This document shows positions 42,464 through 54,137 of a DNA stretch of 64,000 nucleotides, in pieces. The notes beneath the pieces are model-generated. The model was not told the origin of the DNA. It saw only the letters and a list, made by a program, of their open reading frames with translations, and did not search any database. Position numbers and translations under genes: made by a program. Each line of letters starts with the position of its first letter. The stretch's first letter is position 1. This DNA comes from Pseudomonas sp. P818 (GTDB lineage: Bacteria; Pseudomonadota; Gammaproteobacteria; Pseudomonadales; Pseudomonadaceae): positions 62,001-126,000 of the forward strand of contig NZ_ATKM01000001.1 of NCBI RefSeq assembly GCF_000418555.1, given 5' to 3'.

Positions 42464-43777
42464 TTAGCTGTGGCTGGTCACAGCGGTCTTTATCAGCTTG
42501 GCATAGTAGAAGCCGTCGTGGCCGTCCAGCTGCGGCAGCAGCTGGCGACCGTGCGCCGGTTGCAGGCCGAAGCCGCCGTCGATGGCGACCTCCTGCGCAT
42601 CCGGGGTACGAGAGAGGAAGGCGGCGATGGTCTCGCTGTTTTCCGTCGGCAGTACCGAGCAGGTGGCGTAGAGCATGATGCCGCCGGGCGCGAGGGTCGG
42701 CCACAAGGCATCGAGCAGTTCACCCTGCAACTGCGCCAGGGCGGGAATGTCCTCGGGCTTGCGGGTCAGTTTGATATCCGGGTGGCGGCGGATCACGCCG
42801 GTGGCCGAACAGGGCGCATCGAGGAGGATGCGCTGGAACGGCTGGCCGTCCCACCAGGCGCCGGTATCGCGGCCGTCGGCGGCGATCAGGGTGGCTTCGA
42901 GGTGCAGGCGTTCGAGGTTCTCGCGCACCCGCGTCAGGCGCTTGGCTTCCAGATCCACGGCGACCACTTCGCCCAGGCTCGGCTCGACTTCCAGCAGGTG
43001 GCAGGTCTTGCCCCCAGGCGCCGCGCAGGCGTCCAGCACCCGTTGACCCGGGGCCAGCTCGAGCAGATCGGCGGCCAGTTGCGCGGCCTCGTCCTGCACG
43101 CTGACGCGGCCTTCTTTGAAGCCGGGCAGTGCCGTCACGTCGCAGGGCTGCAGCAGGCGCACGCCGTCGCGGCTGAAGGTGCAGGGCTCGGCAGCAAAGC
43201 CGGCGCCGCGCAGCTCCTCGAGGTAGGCGTCGCGGCTGCCATGGCGGCGATTGACCCGCAGGATCAGCGGCGGGTGCGCGTTATTGGCGGCGCAGATGGC
43301 CTGCCAGTGTTCGGGCCAGTGCGCCTTGAGCGTCTTCTGTAGCCAGCGTGGATGCGCGGTGTGCAGCACCGGGTCGCGATCCAGCTCTGCGAAAAGGGCT
43401 TCGTGCTCGCGTTGGGCGCGGCGCAACACTGCGTTGAGCAGGCCCTTGGCCCAGGGCTTTTTCAGCGCGCCGGCGCAGCCGACCGTTTCGCCGATGGCGG
43501 CATGCTCGGGGATGCGGCTGTGCAGCAACTGGTAGAGACCGATCAGCAGCAGCGCCTCGACATCCTTGTCGGCGGCCTTGAAGGACTTTTCCAGCAGCTT
43601 GTCCGCCAGCAGTTGCAGACGCGGTTGCCAGCGTGCGGCGCCGAAGGCCAGGTCCTGCGCCAGGGCGCGGTCGTGGTGTTCGACCTTGTCCAGTTGCGGC
43701 GGCAGGCTGCTGCCCAGCGAGGCCTTGCCGGACAGCACGGCGGTCAGGGCACGCGCCGCAGCCAGGCGTGGGTTCAT
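42464..43777 (-). CDS. rsmB: 16S rRNA m5C967 methyltransferase RsmB
   Basis: A 437-residue RsmB/Sun protein: an N-terminal NusB-like domain (about 1-140) followed by a SAM-dependent cytosine-C5 methyltransferase domain. [17 protein letters not shown] binds [20 protein letters not shown] holds one catalytic Cys and [11 protein letters not shown] the other. It methylates C967 of 16S rRNA. The start overlaps the fmt stop by four bases, so it is coupled to fmt. Confidence 0.95.
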   Translation of the reverse strand: MNPRLAAARALTAVLSGKASLGSSLPPQLDKVEHHDRALAQDLAFGAARWQPRLQLLADKLLEKSFKAADKDVEALLLIGLYQLLHSRIPEHAAIGETVGCAGALKKPWAKGLLNAVLRRAQREHEALFAELDRDPVLHTAHPRWLQKTLKAHWPEHWQAICAANNAHPPLILRVNRRHGSRDAYLEELRGAGFAAEPCTFSRDGVRLLQPCDVTALPGFKEGRVSVQDEAAQLAADLLELAPGQRVLDACAAPGGKTCHLLEVEPSLGEVVAVDLEAKRLTRVRENLERLHLEATLIAADGRDTGAWWDGQPFQRILLDAPCSATGVIRRHPDIKLTRKPEDIPALAQLQGELLDALWPTLAPGGIMLYATCSVLPTENSETIAAFLSRTPDAQEVAIDGGFGLQPAHGRQLLPQLDGHDGFYYAKLIKTAVTSHS

Positions 43778-44718
43778 TGGCCGAGCACCAGGCCGGGCGC
43801 GAACTGCTCGCGGCGGCTGTTGTACAGGTCGCTGAAGGCCAGCGGCTTACCGCCGGGCAGTTGCAGACGAGTCAGGCGCAGCGCGCCTTCGCCGCAGGCC
43901 ACGGTCAGGCCGCTCTTGTCAGCGGCGAGAATGCTGCCCGGTGCGCCCTTGCCCTCACCGAGCTCGGCGGCATGCACTTTCAGGGCATCACCGTTCAGCG
44001 TGGTGTGGCAGATCGGCCAGGGATGGAAGGCGCGGATCAGGCGTTCCAGCTCGATGGCTGGGCGGCTGAAGTCGAGGCGCGCCTCGTCCTTGTTCAGCTT
44101 GTGCGCGTAGTTGGCCAGCGCATCGTCCTGCACTTCGCCCTTCAGCGTGCCTTTGGCCAGCCCGTCGATGGCTTGCAATACCGCCTGCGGGCCAAGTTGG
44201 GCGAGACGGTCATGCAGGCTGCCGCCGGTGTCTTCCGCCGAGATCGGCGTGCTGACCTTGAGCAGCATCGGCCCGGTGTCCAGGCCCGCTTCCATCTGCA
44301 TCACGGTGACGCCGGACTCGAGGTCGCCGGCCTGCACTGCGCGCTGGATCGGCGCCGCGCCGCGCCAGCGCGGCAGCAAGGAGGCGTGGCTGTTGATGCA
44401 GCCCAGGCGCGGCGTGTCGAGCACCACCTGCGGCAGGATCAGGCCGTAGGCGACCACCACCATCAGGTCCGGCTTGAGTGCCGCCAGCTCGGCCTGGGCC
44501 TCTTCGTTGCGCAGGCTGGCCGGCTGGTAGACGGGTATAGCGTGCTCGACGGCGAGCTGTTTGACCGGACTCGGCATCAGCTTCTGACCACGACCCGCCG
44601 GGCGGTCCGGCTGGGTGTAGACGGCAACGATGTCGTGCTGGCTGGCCAGCAGAGCCTTGAGGTGTTCGGCGGCGAATTCCGGGGTGCCGGCAAAGACGAT
44701 ACGCAATGAGTCAGGCAT
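43774..44718 (-). CDS. fmt: Methionyl-tRNA formyltransferase
   Basis: A 314-residue Fmt, which formylates initiator Met-t[18 protein letters not shown] is the N-terminal formyl-transferase start; [20 protein letters not shown] carries the [12 protein letters not shown] signature; [13 protein letters not shown] follows. Full length. It lies downstream of def, whose product later removes the formyl group; an intrinsic terminator-like hairpin separates the two. Confidence 0.96.
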   Translation of the reverse strand: MPDSLRIVFAGTPEFAAEHLKALLASQHDIVAVYTQPDRPAGRGQKLMPSPVKQLAVEHAIPVYQPASLRNEEAQAELAALKPDLMVVVAYGLILPQVVLDTPRLGCINSHASLLPRWRGAAPIQRAVQAGDLESGVTVMQMEAGLDTGPMLLKVSTPISAEDTGGSLHDRLAQLGPQAVLQAIDGLAKGTLKGEVQDDALANYAHKLNKDEARLDFSRPAIELERLIRAFHPWPICHTTLNGDALKVHAAELGEGKGAPGSILAADKSGLTVACGEGALRLTRLQLPGGKPLAFSDLYNSRREQFAPGLVLGQ

Positions 44719-44731
44719 GGGGGCTCGCTAA

Positions 44732-44758
44732 AGAAAAAGGCTTGCCGTGGCAAGCCTT
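44732..44758 (-). terminator. Intrinsic terminator between def and fmt (minus strand)
   Basis: On the minus strand AAGGCTTGCC-AC-GGCAAGCCTT is followed by TTTCTTT. The stem is strong, so part of the def transcripts should end before fmt. Confidence 0.8.
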
Positions 44759-44770
44759 CTGGATGGGGCG

Positions 44771-45277
44771 TCAAGCGCGTTGGCGATGCTGTTTTTCCAG
44801 CTTCTTCTTGATCCGGTCGCGCTTGAGGTTGGACAGATAGTCGACGAACAGCTTGCCGTTGAGGTGATCGCACTCATGCTGGATGCACACGGCTAGCAGG
44901 CCTTCGGCGATCAGCTCGAAGGGCTGGCCATCGCGGTCCAGCGCCTTGATCTTGACCTTCTGCGGGCGATCGACGTTCTCGTAGAAGCCGGGCACCGACA
45001 GGCAGCCTTCCTGATACTGGTCCATCTCGTCGGTCAGCGATTCGAACTCGGGGTTGATGAACACCCGCGGTTCGGACTTGTCCTCGGACAGGTCCATGAC
45101 CACCACGCGCTTGTGCACGTTGACCTGCGTCGCGGCCAGGCCGATACCCGGAGCGTCATACATGGTCTCGAACATGTCGTCGACCAGCTGACGGATCGAG
45201 TCGTCCACGACGTCCACCGGTTTGGCGATGGTACGCAGGCGTGGATCAGGAAATTCGAGGATATTCAGGATCGCCAT
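44771..45277 (-). CDS. def: Peptide deformylase
   Basis: A 168-residue class I deformylase. All three motifs are present: [17 protein letters not shown] (metal Cys) and [12 protein letters not shown] (HExxH). It removes the formyl group from nascent proteins. The 153-base gap to the divergent LysM gene must hold both promoters. Confidence 0.97.
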
Positions 45278-45430
45278 ATGCGTTTGTGATGCACTTGTAG
45301 AATAAAGTCAAAATCCGCTGCTAAGATGATGAACAGCATTGAAAAACGGCTTCACGCCGCGTAATCAGCGGGTTTGGCACGCGGCGCTAGGGCGCTTCAC
45401 GTGAAGGCACATAATAAAGGGATTCACCGT

Positions 45431-46468
45431 ATGAGGAAATCACTACTCGCCCTGCTCTTTGCAGCTGGCGGACTGGCCCTGACCAGCTTGGCTCAGGCCG
45501 AAGTGCAACTCAAGGACGGTCACCCGGACCGCTACACTGTGGTCAAGGGCGATACCCTCTGGGACATTTCCGGCAAGTTCCTGCGCCAGCCGTGGAAATG
45601 GCCGGAGATCTGGCACGCCAACCCGCAGGTGGCCAACCCGCACCTGATCTACCCTGGTGATACCCTCAATCTCGTCTATGTCGACGGCCAGCCACGCCTG
45701 ATGCTCAACCGCGGCGAGTCGCGCGGCACCATCAAGCTGTCGCCGCAAGTGCGCAGCACGCCGATGGCCGAAGCGATCCCGACCATCCCGCTGGAGGCGA
45801 TCAACAGCTTCCTGCTGAGCAACCGTATCGTCGATACCCCGGAAGAGTTCAATGGCAAGCCCTACATCGTCGCCGGCAACGCCGAGCGCGTGGTCAGTGG
45901 CGCTGGTGATCGCGTCTACGCTCGCGGCCAGTTCGACGAAGAGCATCCGGCCTACGGCATCTTCCGTCAGGGCAAGACCTACGTGGATCCTGAGACTCAG
46001 GAATTCCTCGGCATCAACGCCGATGACATCGGTTCCGGCGAGATCGTCGCCGAGGAAGGCGATGTCGGTACCCTGCTGCTGAAGCGCTCGACTCAGGAAG
46101 TACGTCTCGGTGACCGCCTGTTCCCCACCGAAGAGCGGGCGATCAACTCCACCTTCATGCCCAGCGAGCCGGCGGGCGAGATCAAGGGGCTGATCCTCGA
46201 CGTGCCGCGTGGTGTAAGCCAGATCGGCCAGTTCGACGTGGTCACCCTGAACAAGGGCGCGCGCGACGGCCTGGAAATCGGCAACGTGCTTGCGGTGTAC
46301 AAGACCGGCGAGACCGTCCGCGATCGCGTCACTGGCGAGAGCGTGAAGATTCCGGACGAGCGCTCCGGCCTGCTGATGGTGTTCCGCACCTACGACAAGC
46401 TCAGCTACGGCCTGGTGCTGCAGGCCAGCCGGCAGCTGGCAGTGATGGACAAGGTCCGCAACCCGTAA
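45431..46468 (+). CDS. Secreted LysM-domain protein
   Basis: A 345-residue protein with a signal peptide (MRKSLLALLFAAGGLALTSL, then AQA) and one LysM domain at about residues 35-82 (YTVVKGDTLWDISGKFL, PHLIYPGDTLNLVYVDG), which binds peptidoglycan. The rest is a conserved region found in the gene next to dprA in Pseudomonas. The ATG at 45431 is preceded by AAGGGA; an upstream start at 45374 would put 19 residues before the signal peptide. It is followed by a terminator-like hairpin. Confidence 0.92.
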   Translation: MRKSLLALLFAAGGLALTSLAQAEVQLKDGHPDRYTVVKGDTLWDISGKFLRQPWKWPEIWHANPQVANPHLIYPGDTLNLVYVDGQPRLMLNRGESRGTIKLSPQVRSTPMAEAIPTIPLEAINSFLLSNRIVDTPEEFNGKPYIVAGNAERVVSGAGDRVYARGQFDEEHPAYGIFRQGKTYVDPETQEFLGINADDIGSGEIVAEEGDVGTLLLKRSTQEVRLGDRLFPTEERAINSTFMPSEPAGEIKGLILDVPRGVSQIGQFDVVTLNKGARDGLEIGNVLAVYKTGETVRDRVTGESVKIPDERSGLLMVFRTYDKLSYGLVLQASRQLAVMDKVRNP

Positions 46469-46474
46469 TACCCG

Positions 46475-46500
46475 ACGAGCCCCGCAATAGCGGGGCTCGT
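46475..46500 (+). terminator. Terminator-like hairpin between the LysM gene and dprA
   Basis: ACGAGCCCCGC-AATA-GCGGGGCTCGT, a perfect 11-bp stem. The T tract is weak (GCTTTCC), so termination may be partial. Confidence 0.7.
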
Positions 46501-46549
46501 GCTTTCCGGTCGCCAGGATGGCGGCGCCACCGATCAGGGAAGAATCCTC

Positions 46550-47668
46550 ATGTCAGCCTCCTCCTCGTTTTCCTCTGCAATCTCTCCTGCCGAACTCGAA
46601 GCACGCCTGCGCCTGCACTTGCTGCCGGAGCTGGGGCCGCGGCGTTTTCGCAAGCTGCTGAGTGCCTTCGACAGCGCGTCGGCTGCGCTCAGTGCACCGG
46701 CCAGCGCCTGGCGTGCGCTGGGGCTGCCCGCCGCCTGCGCCGAGCCACGGCGCAGTGCGGAAATCCGCGAGCGGGCACGCGCTGCGCTGCAGTGGCTGGA
46801 GGTAACCGATCAGCATGTGCTGATGTGGGACGATCCGCGCTACCCGGCGTTGCTGGCCGAGCTGGCGGATGCTCCACCTCTGCTGTTCTTGGCCGGCGAG
46901 CCAGGCGTACTGGAGGTGCCGCAACTGGCCATGGTCGGCAGCCGGCGTGCCTCGCAGCCGGGCCTGGATAACGCACGGGCCTTTGCTCGCAGTCTGGCCG
47001 GCGGCGGCTTCGTCATCACCAGCGGGCTGGCATTGGGTATCGATGGCGCCGCGCATCAGGGGGCACTGGATGGGGGCGGCAAAACTGTCGCCGTGCTGGG
47101 CACCGGTCTGCAGTGTCTGTATCCGCGGCGACATGTGGGGCTGGCGGCAAGGATCATCGAGCAGGGTGGTGCGCTGGTTTCCGAATTGCCGCTGGATTGT
47201 CCGCCGCAGGCGAGCAATTTCCCGCGGCGTAACAGGATCATCAGTGGTCTGTCGCTGGGCGTGCTGGTGGTCGAGGCCAGCCCTTCGAGTGGCTCGCTGA
47301 TCACTGCGCGGCTGGCCGCGGAGCAGGGGCGCGAGGTCTATGCCATCCCTGGTTCCATCCATCATCCCGGAGCGCGCGGCTGTCATCAGCTGATTCGTGA
47401 CGGCGCCACATTGGTGGAGAGCATCGAGCATATCCTCGAAGCCCTGCGCGGTTGGCAGACGCCAGGTGACCAGCAGGTTTCGGCTGCGCAGCCTGACGCC
47501 GAGCGGCATCCTCTGCTGACGCTGCTGCACGCCGCGCCACACAGTAGCGAGGCCTTGGCGCGTAGCAGCGGCTGGCCGCTGGCGCAGGTGCTGGCTGCAT
47601 TGACCGAACTGGAGCTGGACGGTTTGGTCTGCTGCGAGGGTGGGCGCTGGCTGGCGCGTGGTTCATGA
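46550..47668 (+). CDS. dprA: DNA-processing protein DprA
   Basis: A 372-residue DprA/Smf, which loads RecA on incoming single-stranded DNA during transformation. The Rossmann-like core has MVGSRRASQPGLDNARAFA, ITSGLALGIDGAAHQGAL and FPRRNRIISGLS; a winged-helix-like C-terminal domain follows (about 305-370). ATG 46550 is used with GGGAAG upstream. The usual neighbours lysM and tsaC flank it. Confidence 0.95.
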   Translation: MSASSSFSSAISPAELEARLRLHLLPELGPRRFRKLLSAFDSASAALSAPASAWRALGLPAACAEPRRSAEIRERARAALQWLEVTDQHVLMWDDPRYPALLAELADAPPLLFLAGEPGVLEVPQLAMVGSRRASQPGLDNARAFARSLAGGGFVITSGLALGIDGAAHQGALDGGGKTVAVLGTGLQCLYPRRHVGLAARIIEQGGALVSELPLDCPPQASNFPRRNRIISGLSLGVLVVEASPSSGSLITARLAAEQGREVYAIPGSIHHPGARGCHQLIRDGATLVESIEHILEALRGWQTPGDQQVSAAQPDAERHPLLTLLHAAPHSSEALARSSGWPLAQVLAALTELELDGLVCCEGGRWLARGS

Positions 47669-47734
47669 AGGGTAATGGCCGCAGTGGTCTGGCTTGGATA
47701 GACTGCCGCCCATTCCAATGGCGGGAGACGACCC

Positions 47735-48292
47735 ATGGCCAGCAACTGGCAGGTACAGCAAACGGCGCGTGTGGTGCGTGACGGCGGCGTGATCGCCTAC
47801 CCCACCGAGGCGGTCTGGGGCCTGGGCTGCGATCCCTGGAACGAAGAGGCGGTGGACCGCCTGCTGGCCCTCAAGGAGCGGCCCGTGCACAAGGGCCTGA
47901 TTCTGGTGGCCGACGATATCGAACAGTTCGACTTTCTCCTCGATGATCTGCCGGAGATCTGGCAGGAGCGCCTGGCTGGCAGCTGGCCTGGCCCGAATAC
48001 CTGGCTGGTGCCGCACCAGGGGCTTTTGCCTGAGTGGGTCACCGGCGCGCACGACAGCGTGGCGTTACGTGTCAGTGCTCATCCGCTGGTGCAAGCGCTC
48101 TGTCGTCTGACCGGACCACTGATTTCAACCTCGGCCAATCCAGCCGGGCGCCCTGCTGCGCGTTCGCGTCTGCGCGTCGAGCAGTATTTTCCCGGCGAGC
48201 TGGACAAGGTGCTCGGCGGCGCGTTGGGCGGGCGCAGGAATCCCAGCCTGATTCGCGATTTGCGCACGGGCGATGTGATTCGCCCGTCCTGA
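47735..48292 (+). CDS. tsaC: Threonylcarbamoyl-AMP synthase TsaC
   Basis: A 185-residue YrdC/TsaC protein that makes threonylcarbamoyl-AMP for t6A modification of ANN-reading tRNAs. It starts [40 protein letters not shown] and [14 protein letters not shown] are the nucleotide and bicarbonate/threonine-binding motifs, and [14 protein letters not shown] the late motif. GGGAG precedes the ATG. Confidence 0.95.
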   Translation: MASNWQVQQTARVVRDGGVIAYPTEAVWGLGCDPWNEEAVDRLLALKERPVHKGLILVADDIEQFDFLLDDLPEIWQERLAGSWPGPNTWLVPHQGLLPEWVTGAHDSVALRVSAHPLVQALCRLTGPLISTSANPAGRPAARSRLRVEQYFPGELDKVLGGALGGRRNPSLIRDLRTGDVIRPS

Positions 48293-48304
48293 TCACCGCG
48301 TCCT

Positions 48305-48369
48305 GTAGGAGCGAGCTCTGCTCGCGAAGCGTTTGCAGGGTCGGCTTCGCGAGCAGAGCTCGCTCCTAC
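48305..48369. repeat. Perfect long inverted repeat between tsaC and qor
   Basis: A 26-base arm beginning GTAGGAGCGAGCTCTGCTCG is perfectly repeated in inverse after a 13-base loop. It lies between converging genes, ends three bases before the qor stop, and may serve as a bidirectional mRNA end. Confidence 0.9.
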
Positions 48370-48371
48370 GC

Positions 48372-50403
<2,032 letters not shown>

Positions 50404-50413
50404 GCTTTTTCGC

Positions 50414-50472
50414 GTAGCCCGGATGCAATCCCGAGCAAATCAGCGACCGCTCCCGGATTTCATCCGGGCTAC
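50414..50472. repeat. REP palindrome between hemF and aroE
   Basis: GTAGCCCGGATGCAATCCCG faces CCCGGATTTCATCCGGGCTAC (ends at 50472). Same type as at 40496 and 57755. Confidence 0.85.
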
Positions 50473-50502
50473 GAATTGGCGCCTCCACAAACAGGACTTT
50501 CC

Positions 50503-51324
50503 ATGGACCGCTACTGCGTCTTCGGCAACCCCATCGGCCACAGCAAGTCACCGCTGATCCACCGGCTGTTCGCCGAGCAGACCGGCCAGGCGCTGACCTA
50601 CGATGCGCGCCTGGCGCCGCTGGATGACTTCGTCGGCGATGCTCGTGCCTTCTTCGTCGAGGGCCTGGGCGGCAACGTCACCGTGCCGTTCAAGGAAGAG
50701 GCCTTTCGCCTGGCCGATGAGCTCACTGAGCGCGCCCGCCGCGCCGGCGCGGTGAATACCCTGAAGAAGCTGGCAGACGGCCGCCTGCTCGGCGACAACA
50801 CCGACGGTGCCGGGCTGACTCGCGACCTGCAGGACAACGCCGGTTTCAGCCTGGCTGGCAAACGCATTCTCGTGCTCGGTGCCGGCGGTGCCGTGCGTGG
50901 TGTGCTCGAACCCTTCCTGGCGCAGCAGCCGGCGGTGCTGGTGATTGCCAACCGAACTGTAAGCAAGGCCGAGCAACTGGTGCGCGAATTCGCCGATCTC
51001 GGCCCGCTGGTCGCCGCTGGTTTCGACTGGATCGATGCGCCGGTCGACCTCATCGTCAACGGCACCTCGGCCAGCCTCGGCGGCGAGTTGCCGCCGATTG
51101 CGCCGGGCCTGATCCAGCCTGGGCATACGCTCTGCTACGACATGATGTATGGCAAGGAGCCCACCGCCTTCAACCGCTGGGCAGCCGAACAGGGCGCCGC
51201 GCGTTGCCTGGATGGCCTCGGCATGCTGGTCGAGCAGGCCGCTGAAGCCTTCGAGCTATGGCGTGGCGTGCGTCCTGATACGGCGCCGGTGCTGGCCGAG
51301 CTGCGCCGTCAGCTGGCGGGGTGA
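50503..51324 (+). CDS. aroE: Shikimate dehydrogenase
   Basis: A 273-residue AroE that reduces 3-dehydroshikimate with NADPH. It begins [20 protein letters not shown] (shikimate-binding SxS); [10 protein letters not shown] holds the catalytic Lys, [11 protein letters not shown] the Asp, and [14 protein letters not shown] the NADP motif. AGGA lies before ATG 50503. Confidence 0.97.
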   Translation: MDRYCVFGNPIGHSKSPLIHRLFAEQTGQALTYDARLAPLDDFVGDARAFFVEGLGGNVTVPFKEEAFRLADELTERARRAGAVNTLKKLADGRLLGDNTDGAGLTRDLQDNAGFSLAGKRILVLGAGGAVRGVLEPFLAQQPAVLVIANRTVSKAEQLVREFADLGPLVAAGFDWIDAPVDLIVNGTSASLGGELPPIAPGLIQPGHTLCYDMMYGKEPTAFNRWAAEQGAARCLDGLGMLVEQAAEAFELWRGVRPDTAPVLAELRRQLAG

Positions 51325-51412
51325 GCACCCCGAAGTCGGTGAAGAGCGCCGCTGCGTAGGGTGAGTTGGGGGCATGGCGCAGGTCCTGATGACCGCGCAA
51401 GTTCCGCGGTGC

Positions 51413-51460
51413 CGTAACCCACCATTGATGTCACGCGGGAAGAGCGCCCGGTGGGTTACG
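51413..51460. repeat. Inverted repeat in the aroE-sulP gap
   Basis: CGTAACCCACC faces GGTGGGTTACG, a perfect 11-bp match around a 26-base loop, between converging genes. Confidence 0.7.
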
Positions 51461-51536
51461 CGACGCGCCATCACCACGCTTCAGGTCGTTCGTGGATGGC
51501 GCCGCTAACCTGCCCTGGGGGTTCGACGCCGCTCAC

Positions 51537-53108
51537 TCAATCCTCGAACTGCACCGGGCAGTGCTCGGCGCCCTCCAGCTTGAGAATCTCTTCCACCACC
51601 TGAGGCCGCGCCTGACGCAACACCAGGCTGCGCTTCAGCGCCTGCAGGCGGCGTGCCTCCTGATGCAGCATCTCCACGCCGGCGTAGTCGATGAAGTTGA
51701 TGTGCCGCGCGTCGATTATCAGGCGTTGGCCGCGGCTGCGCTGCAACAGCTGCTGGATGTACTGGCAGGCGCCGAAGAAGATCGAGCCGTCGATGCGCAG
51801 GACTTCGTCGTCGCCGTCGTGCCACAGGCGCACGCGTGGCTGCGAGGTGCGCTTGAGGTAGAAGAACAGTGAGGCCAGCACACCGGCGTAGATTGCCGTC
51901 TGCAGCTCCAGCACCAGGGTGGCGGCGAAGGTCAGCAGCATCACCACGAACTCGGAGCGACTGACCTTGCGTAGCGCTCGAATCGCCGGCAGATCCACCA
52001 GCCCCCAGCAGATCAGCAGGATACCGGCGGCCATCACCGGCAGCGGGATATGCGTCAGCAGCGCTGCGCCGAACACCGCGAACAGCGCCACCAGCAGGGC
52101 CGAGAACACCCCGGCCAGCGGTGTGCGTGCACCGGCCTGCAGGTTCAGCGCCGAGCGGGTGAAGGAGCCGGCCGACAGCGAGCCGGAGAACCACGGCCCG
52201 ATCATGTTCGACAGGCCCTGGGCGCGCACTTCCTGGTTGGCATCGAGGAACTGGTGCGACTTCACTGCCAGCGCGCGGGCGATGGACAGGCTGGTGACCA
52301 GCCCGAGCATGCCGCAGGCCACCGCTGCCGGTAGCAGGCGCAGCACGTCGTCGAGGTCGAAACTCAGCATGGTCAAAGGCGGCAGGCCTCCTTCGAATGG
52401 CGCCACCAGGGCGATGTCAGCGGTGAAGCGTGCCGGTAGCAGCCAGGTCAGCAGACTGCCGCAGACCAGGCCGATCAGCAGTGCGGGCGCCTTTGGCCAG
52501 AGTTTGCGCACGGCCACGCTGAGCAGCAGGGTAAAGGCCGCCAGCGCCAGACTTGGCCAGTGCGCCTCGGGCAGGTGCTGGCCGATCTGCAGCAGGCTGG
52601 TCAGGGCCGTGGGCTGGCTGGCGACCTCCACGCCGAGCAGATTGGGCATCTGGCCGATGGCGATCACCAGAGCCGCGCCGAGGGTGAAGCCGAGCACCAC
52701 CGACTGCGAGACGAAGTTCACCAGGGCGCCGAAGCGCAACAGGCCGAGCAGCCACTGGAACAGCCCGGCGAGAAAGGTCAGCAGCAGGATCAAGGCGATG
52801 AATTCGTCGCTGCCCATGCGCGCCATGGGCGTGACGCTGGTGAACAGGACGATGGAGATGGCGGCGGTCGGTCCGCAGATCAGGTGCCAGGACGAGCCCC
52901 AGAGGCAGGCGATGATCACCGGTACGATGGCTGCGTACAGGCCGTATTCGGCGGGCAGGCCGGCGATCAGCGCGTAGGCCAGCGACTGCGGCAGGGCCAG
53001 GATGGCGCCGGTCAGGCCCACCAGCAGGTCGTTGCCGAGGGTCTTGCGACTGGTGCCGGGCAACCAGCGGAGAAACGGCAGCAGGGTCTGTCGGTCGGGT
53101 AGGCGCAT
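51537..53108 (-). CDS. SulP-family anion permease with STAS domain (1)
   Basis: A 523-residue membrane transporter of the SulP type. About ten or more hydrophobic segments (LPQSLAYALIAGLPAEYGLY is the signature) are followed by a C-terminal cytoplasmic STAS domain at about 410-520 (RIDGSIFFGACQYIQQLL, DYAGVEMLHQ). It probably takes up sulfate, and the neighbouring choline-sulfatase cluster, which releases sulfate, makes that attractive. ATG 53108 used; TTG 53120 would add four residues. Confidence 0.9.
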   Translation of the reverse strand: MRLPDRQTLLPFLRWLPGTSRKTLGNDLLVGLTGAILALPQSLAYALIAGLPAEYGLYAAIVPVIIACLWGSSWHLICGPTAAISIVLFTSVTPMARMGSDEFIALILLLTFLAGLFQWLLGLLRFGALVNFVSQSVVLGFTLGAALVIAIGQMPNLLGVEVASQPTALTSLLQIGQHLPEAHWPSLALAAFTLLLSVAVRKLWPKAPALLIGLVCGSLLTWLLPARFTADIALVAPFEGGLPPLTMLSFDLDDVLRLLPAAVACGMLGLVTSLSIARALAVKSHQFLDANQEVRAQGLSNMIGPWFSGSLSAGSFTRSALNLQAGARTPLAGVFSALLVALFAVFGAALLTHIPLPVMAAGILLICWGLVDLPAIRALRKVSRSEFVVMLLTFAATLVLELQTAIYAGVLASLFFYLKRTSQPRVRLWHDGDDEVLRIDGSIFFGACQYIQQLLQRSRGQRLIIDARHINFIDYAGVEMLHQEARRLQALKRSLVLRQARPQVVEEILKLEGAEHCPVQFED

Positions 53109-53166
53109 GGTTCGGTTCAAGGGTGGGCCGCAGGCGACTCCACCCTACTCACTTGCGGCGGTTAAT

Positions 53167-54087
53167 TCAAAGTCGCGCCTTCACCGCAGCCAGGCCATCG
53201 CCGCCGTCACGGGTGGTGACGCCCTGCAACCAACCATCGAGCACCTGCGGGTTGGCCTTGAGCCAGGCCTTGATCGCCGCGTCGTTGCTGGCCTGCTTGC
53301 TCAGCACCTGATCCATGATGCTGTTCTCCATGTCCTGGGTGAACTTGAGGTTGGCGAACAGCTTGCCGACGTTCGGGCACTGCGCGGCATAGCCCTTGCG
53401 CGCCAGGGTGTTGACCTGGCCGCTGTCGCCGAAATACTTCTCGCCGCCCTTGAGGTACTTCATGTCGTACTGCACGTTCATCGGATGCGGCGTCCAGCCG
53501 AGAAACACCACGAACTGATCGCGCTTCACCGCACGGCCCACCTGTACCAGCATTGCCTGCTCGCTGGATTCCACCAGTTTCCAGTCGCCGAGGCCGAACT
53601 CGTCGGCGGCGATCATCTGCCTGATCGACTCGTTGGCCGGCGAGCCGGAAGCGATGCCGTAAAGCTTCTTGCCGAATTTGTCGGCGTGCTTGTCGAGGTC
53701 GGCGAAGGTCTTCACCCCGGCCTCATAGGCATAGGTCGGTACGGCCAGGGTGTATTCGGTGCCTTCGAGATTCTGCGCCAGCTTGTCCACCTCACCGCTG
53801 GCGACGAACTTGTCGTAGTTGCTCTGCTGCGCAGGCATCCAGTTGCCGAGGAAGACGTCGACCTGGCCTTTCTGCAGCCCGGCGAAGATGATCGGCACGG
53901 CCAGGGTCTGGCTTTCCGCCCTGTAGCCCAGGCCGTCGAGCAGGAAGCTGGCGATGCCGTTGGTCACGGCGATGTCGCTCCAGCCGGGGTCACCGAGCTT
54001 GACCGTGCTGCAGGCTGCATCCTCGGCCCAGGCATTGCCGGCGCTGCTGAGCGCGGTGGCGAGTAACAGCACACTGAATCGGTTCAT
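53167..54087 (-). CDS. Choline/glycine-betaine-type ABC transporter substrate-binding protein
   Basis: A 306-residue periplasmic binding protein of the OpuAC/ChoX type, with a signal peptide (MNRFSVLLLATALSSAGNAW, then AEDA). The ligand-binding core has LGDPGWSDIAVTNGIASFLL, QVDVFLGNWMPAQQS and VVFLGWTPHPMN, whose tryptophans form the usual aromatic box for quaternary amines. AAGGAGAG supports ATG 54087. No permease or ATPase gene is nearby, so it must work with a transporter encoded elsewhere. It is 50 bases downstream of betC. Confidence 0.88.
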   Translation of the reverse strand: MNRFSVLLLATALSSAGNAWAEDAACSTVKLGDPGWSDIAVTNGIASFLLDGLGYRAESQTLAVPIIFAGLQKGQVDVFLGNWMPAQQSNYDKFVASGEVDKLAQNLEGTEYTLAVPTYAYEAGVKTFADLDKHADKFGKKLYGIASGSPANESIRQMIAADEFGLGDWKLVESSEQAMLVQVGRAVKRDQFVVFLGWTPHPMNVQYDMKYLKGGEKYFGDSGQVNTLARKGYAAQCPNVGKLFANLKFTQDMENSIMDQVLSKQASNDAAIKAWLKANPQVLDGWLQGVTTRDGGDGLAAVKARL

Positions 54088-54137
54088 GGCGTCTCTCCTT
54101 TTTTTCTTCTGTTTTGGGGGCGGCAGTGGGTAAAGGT

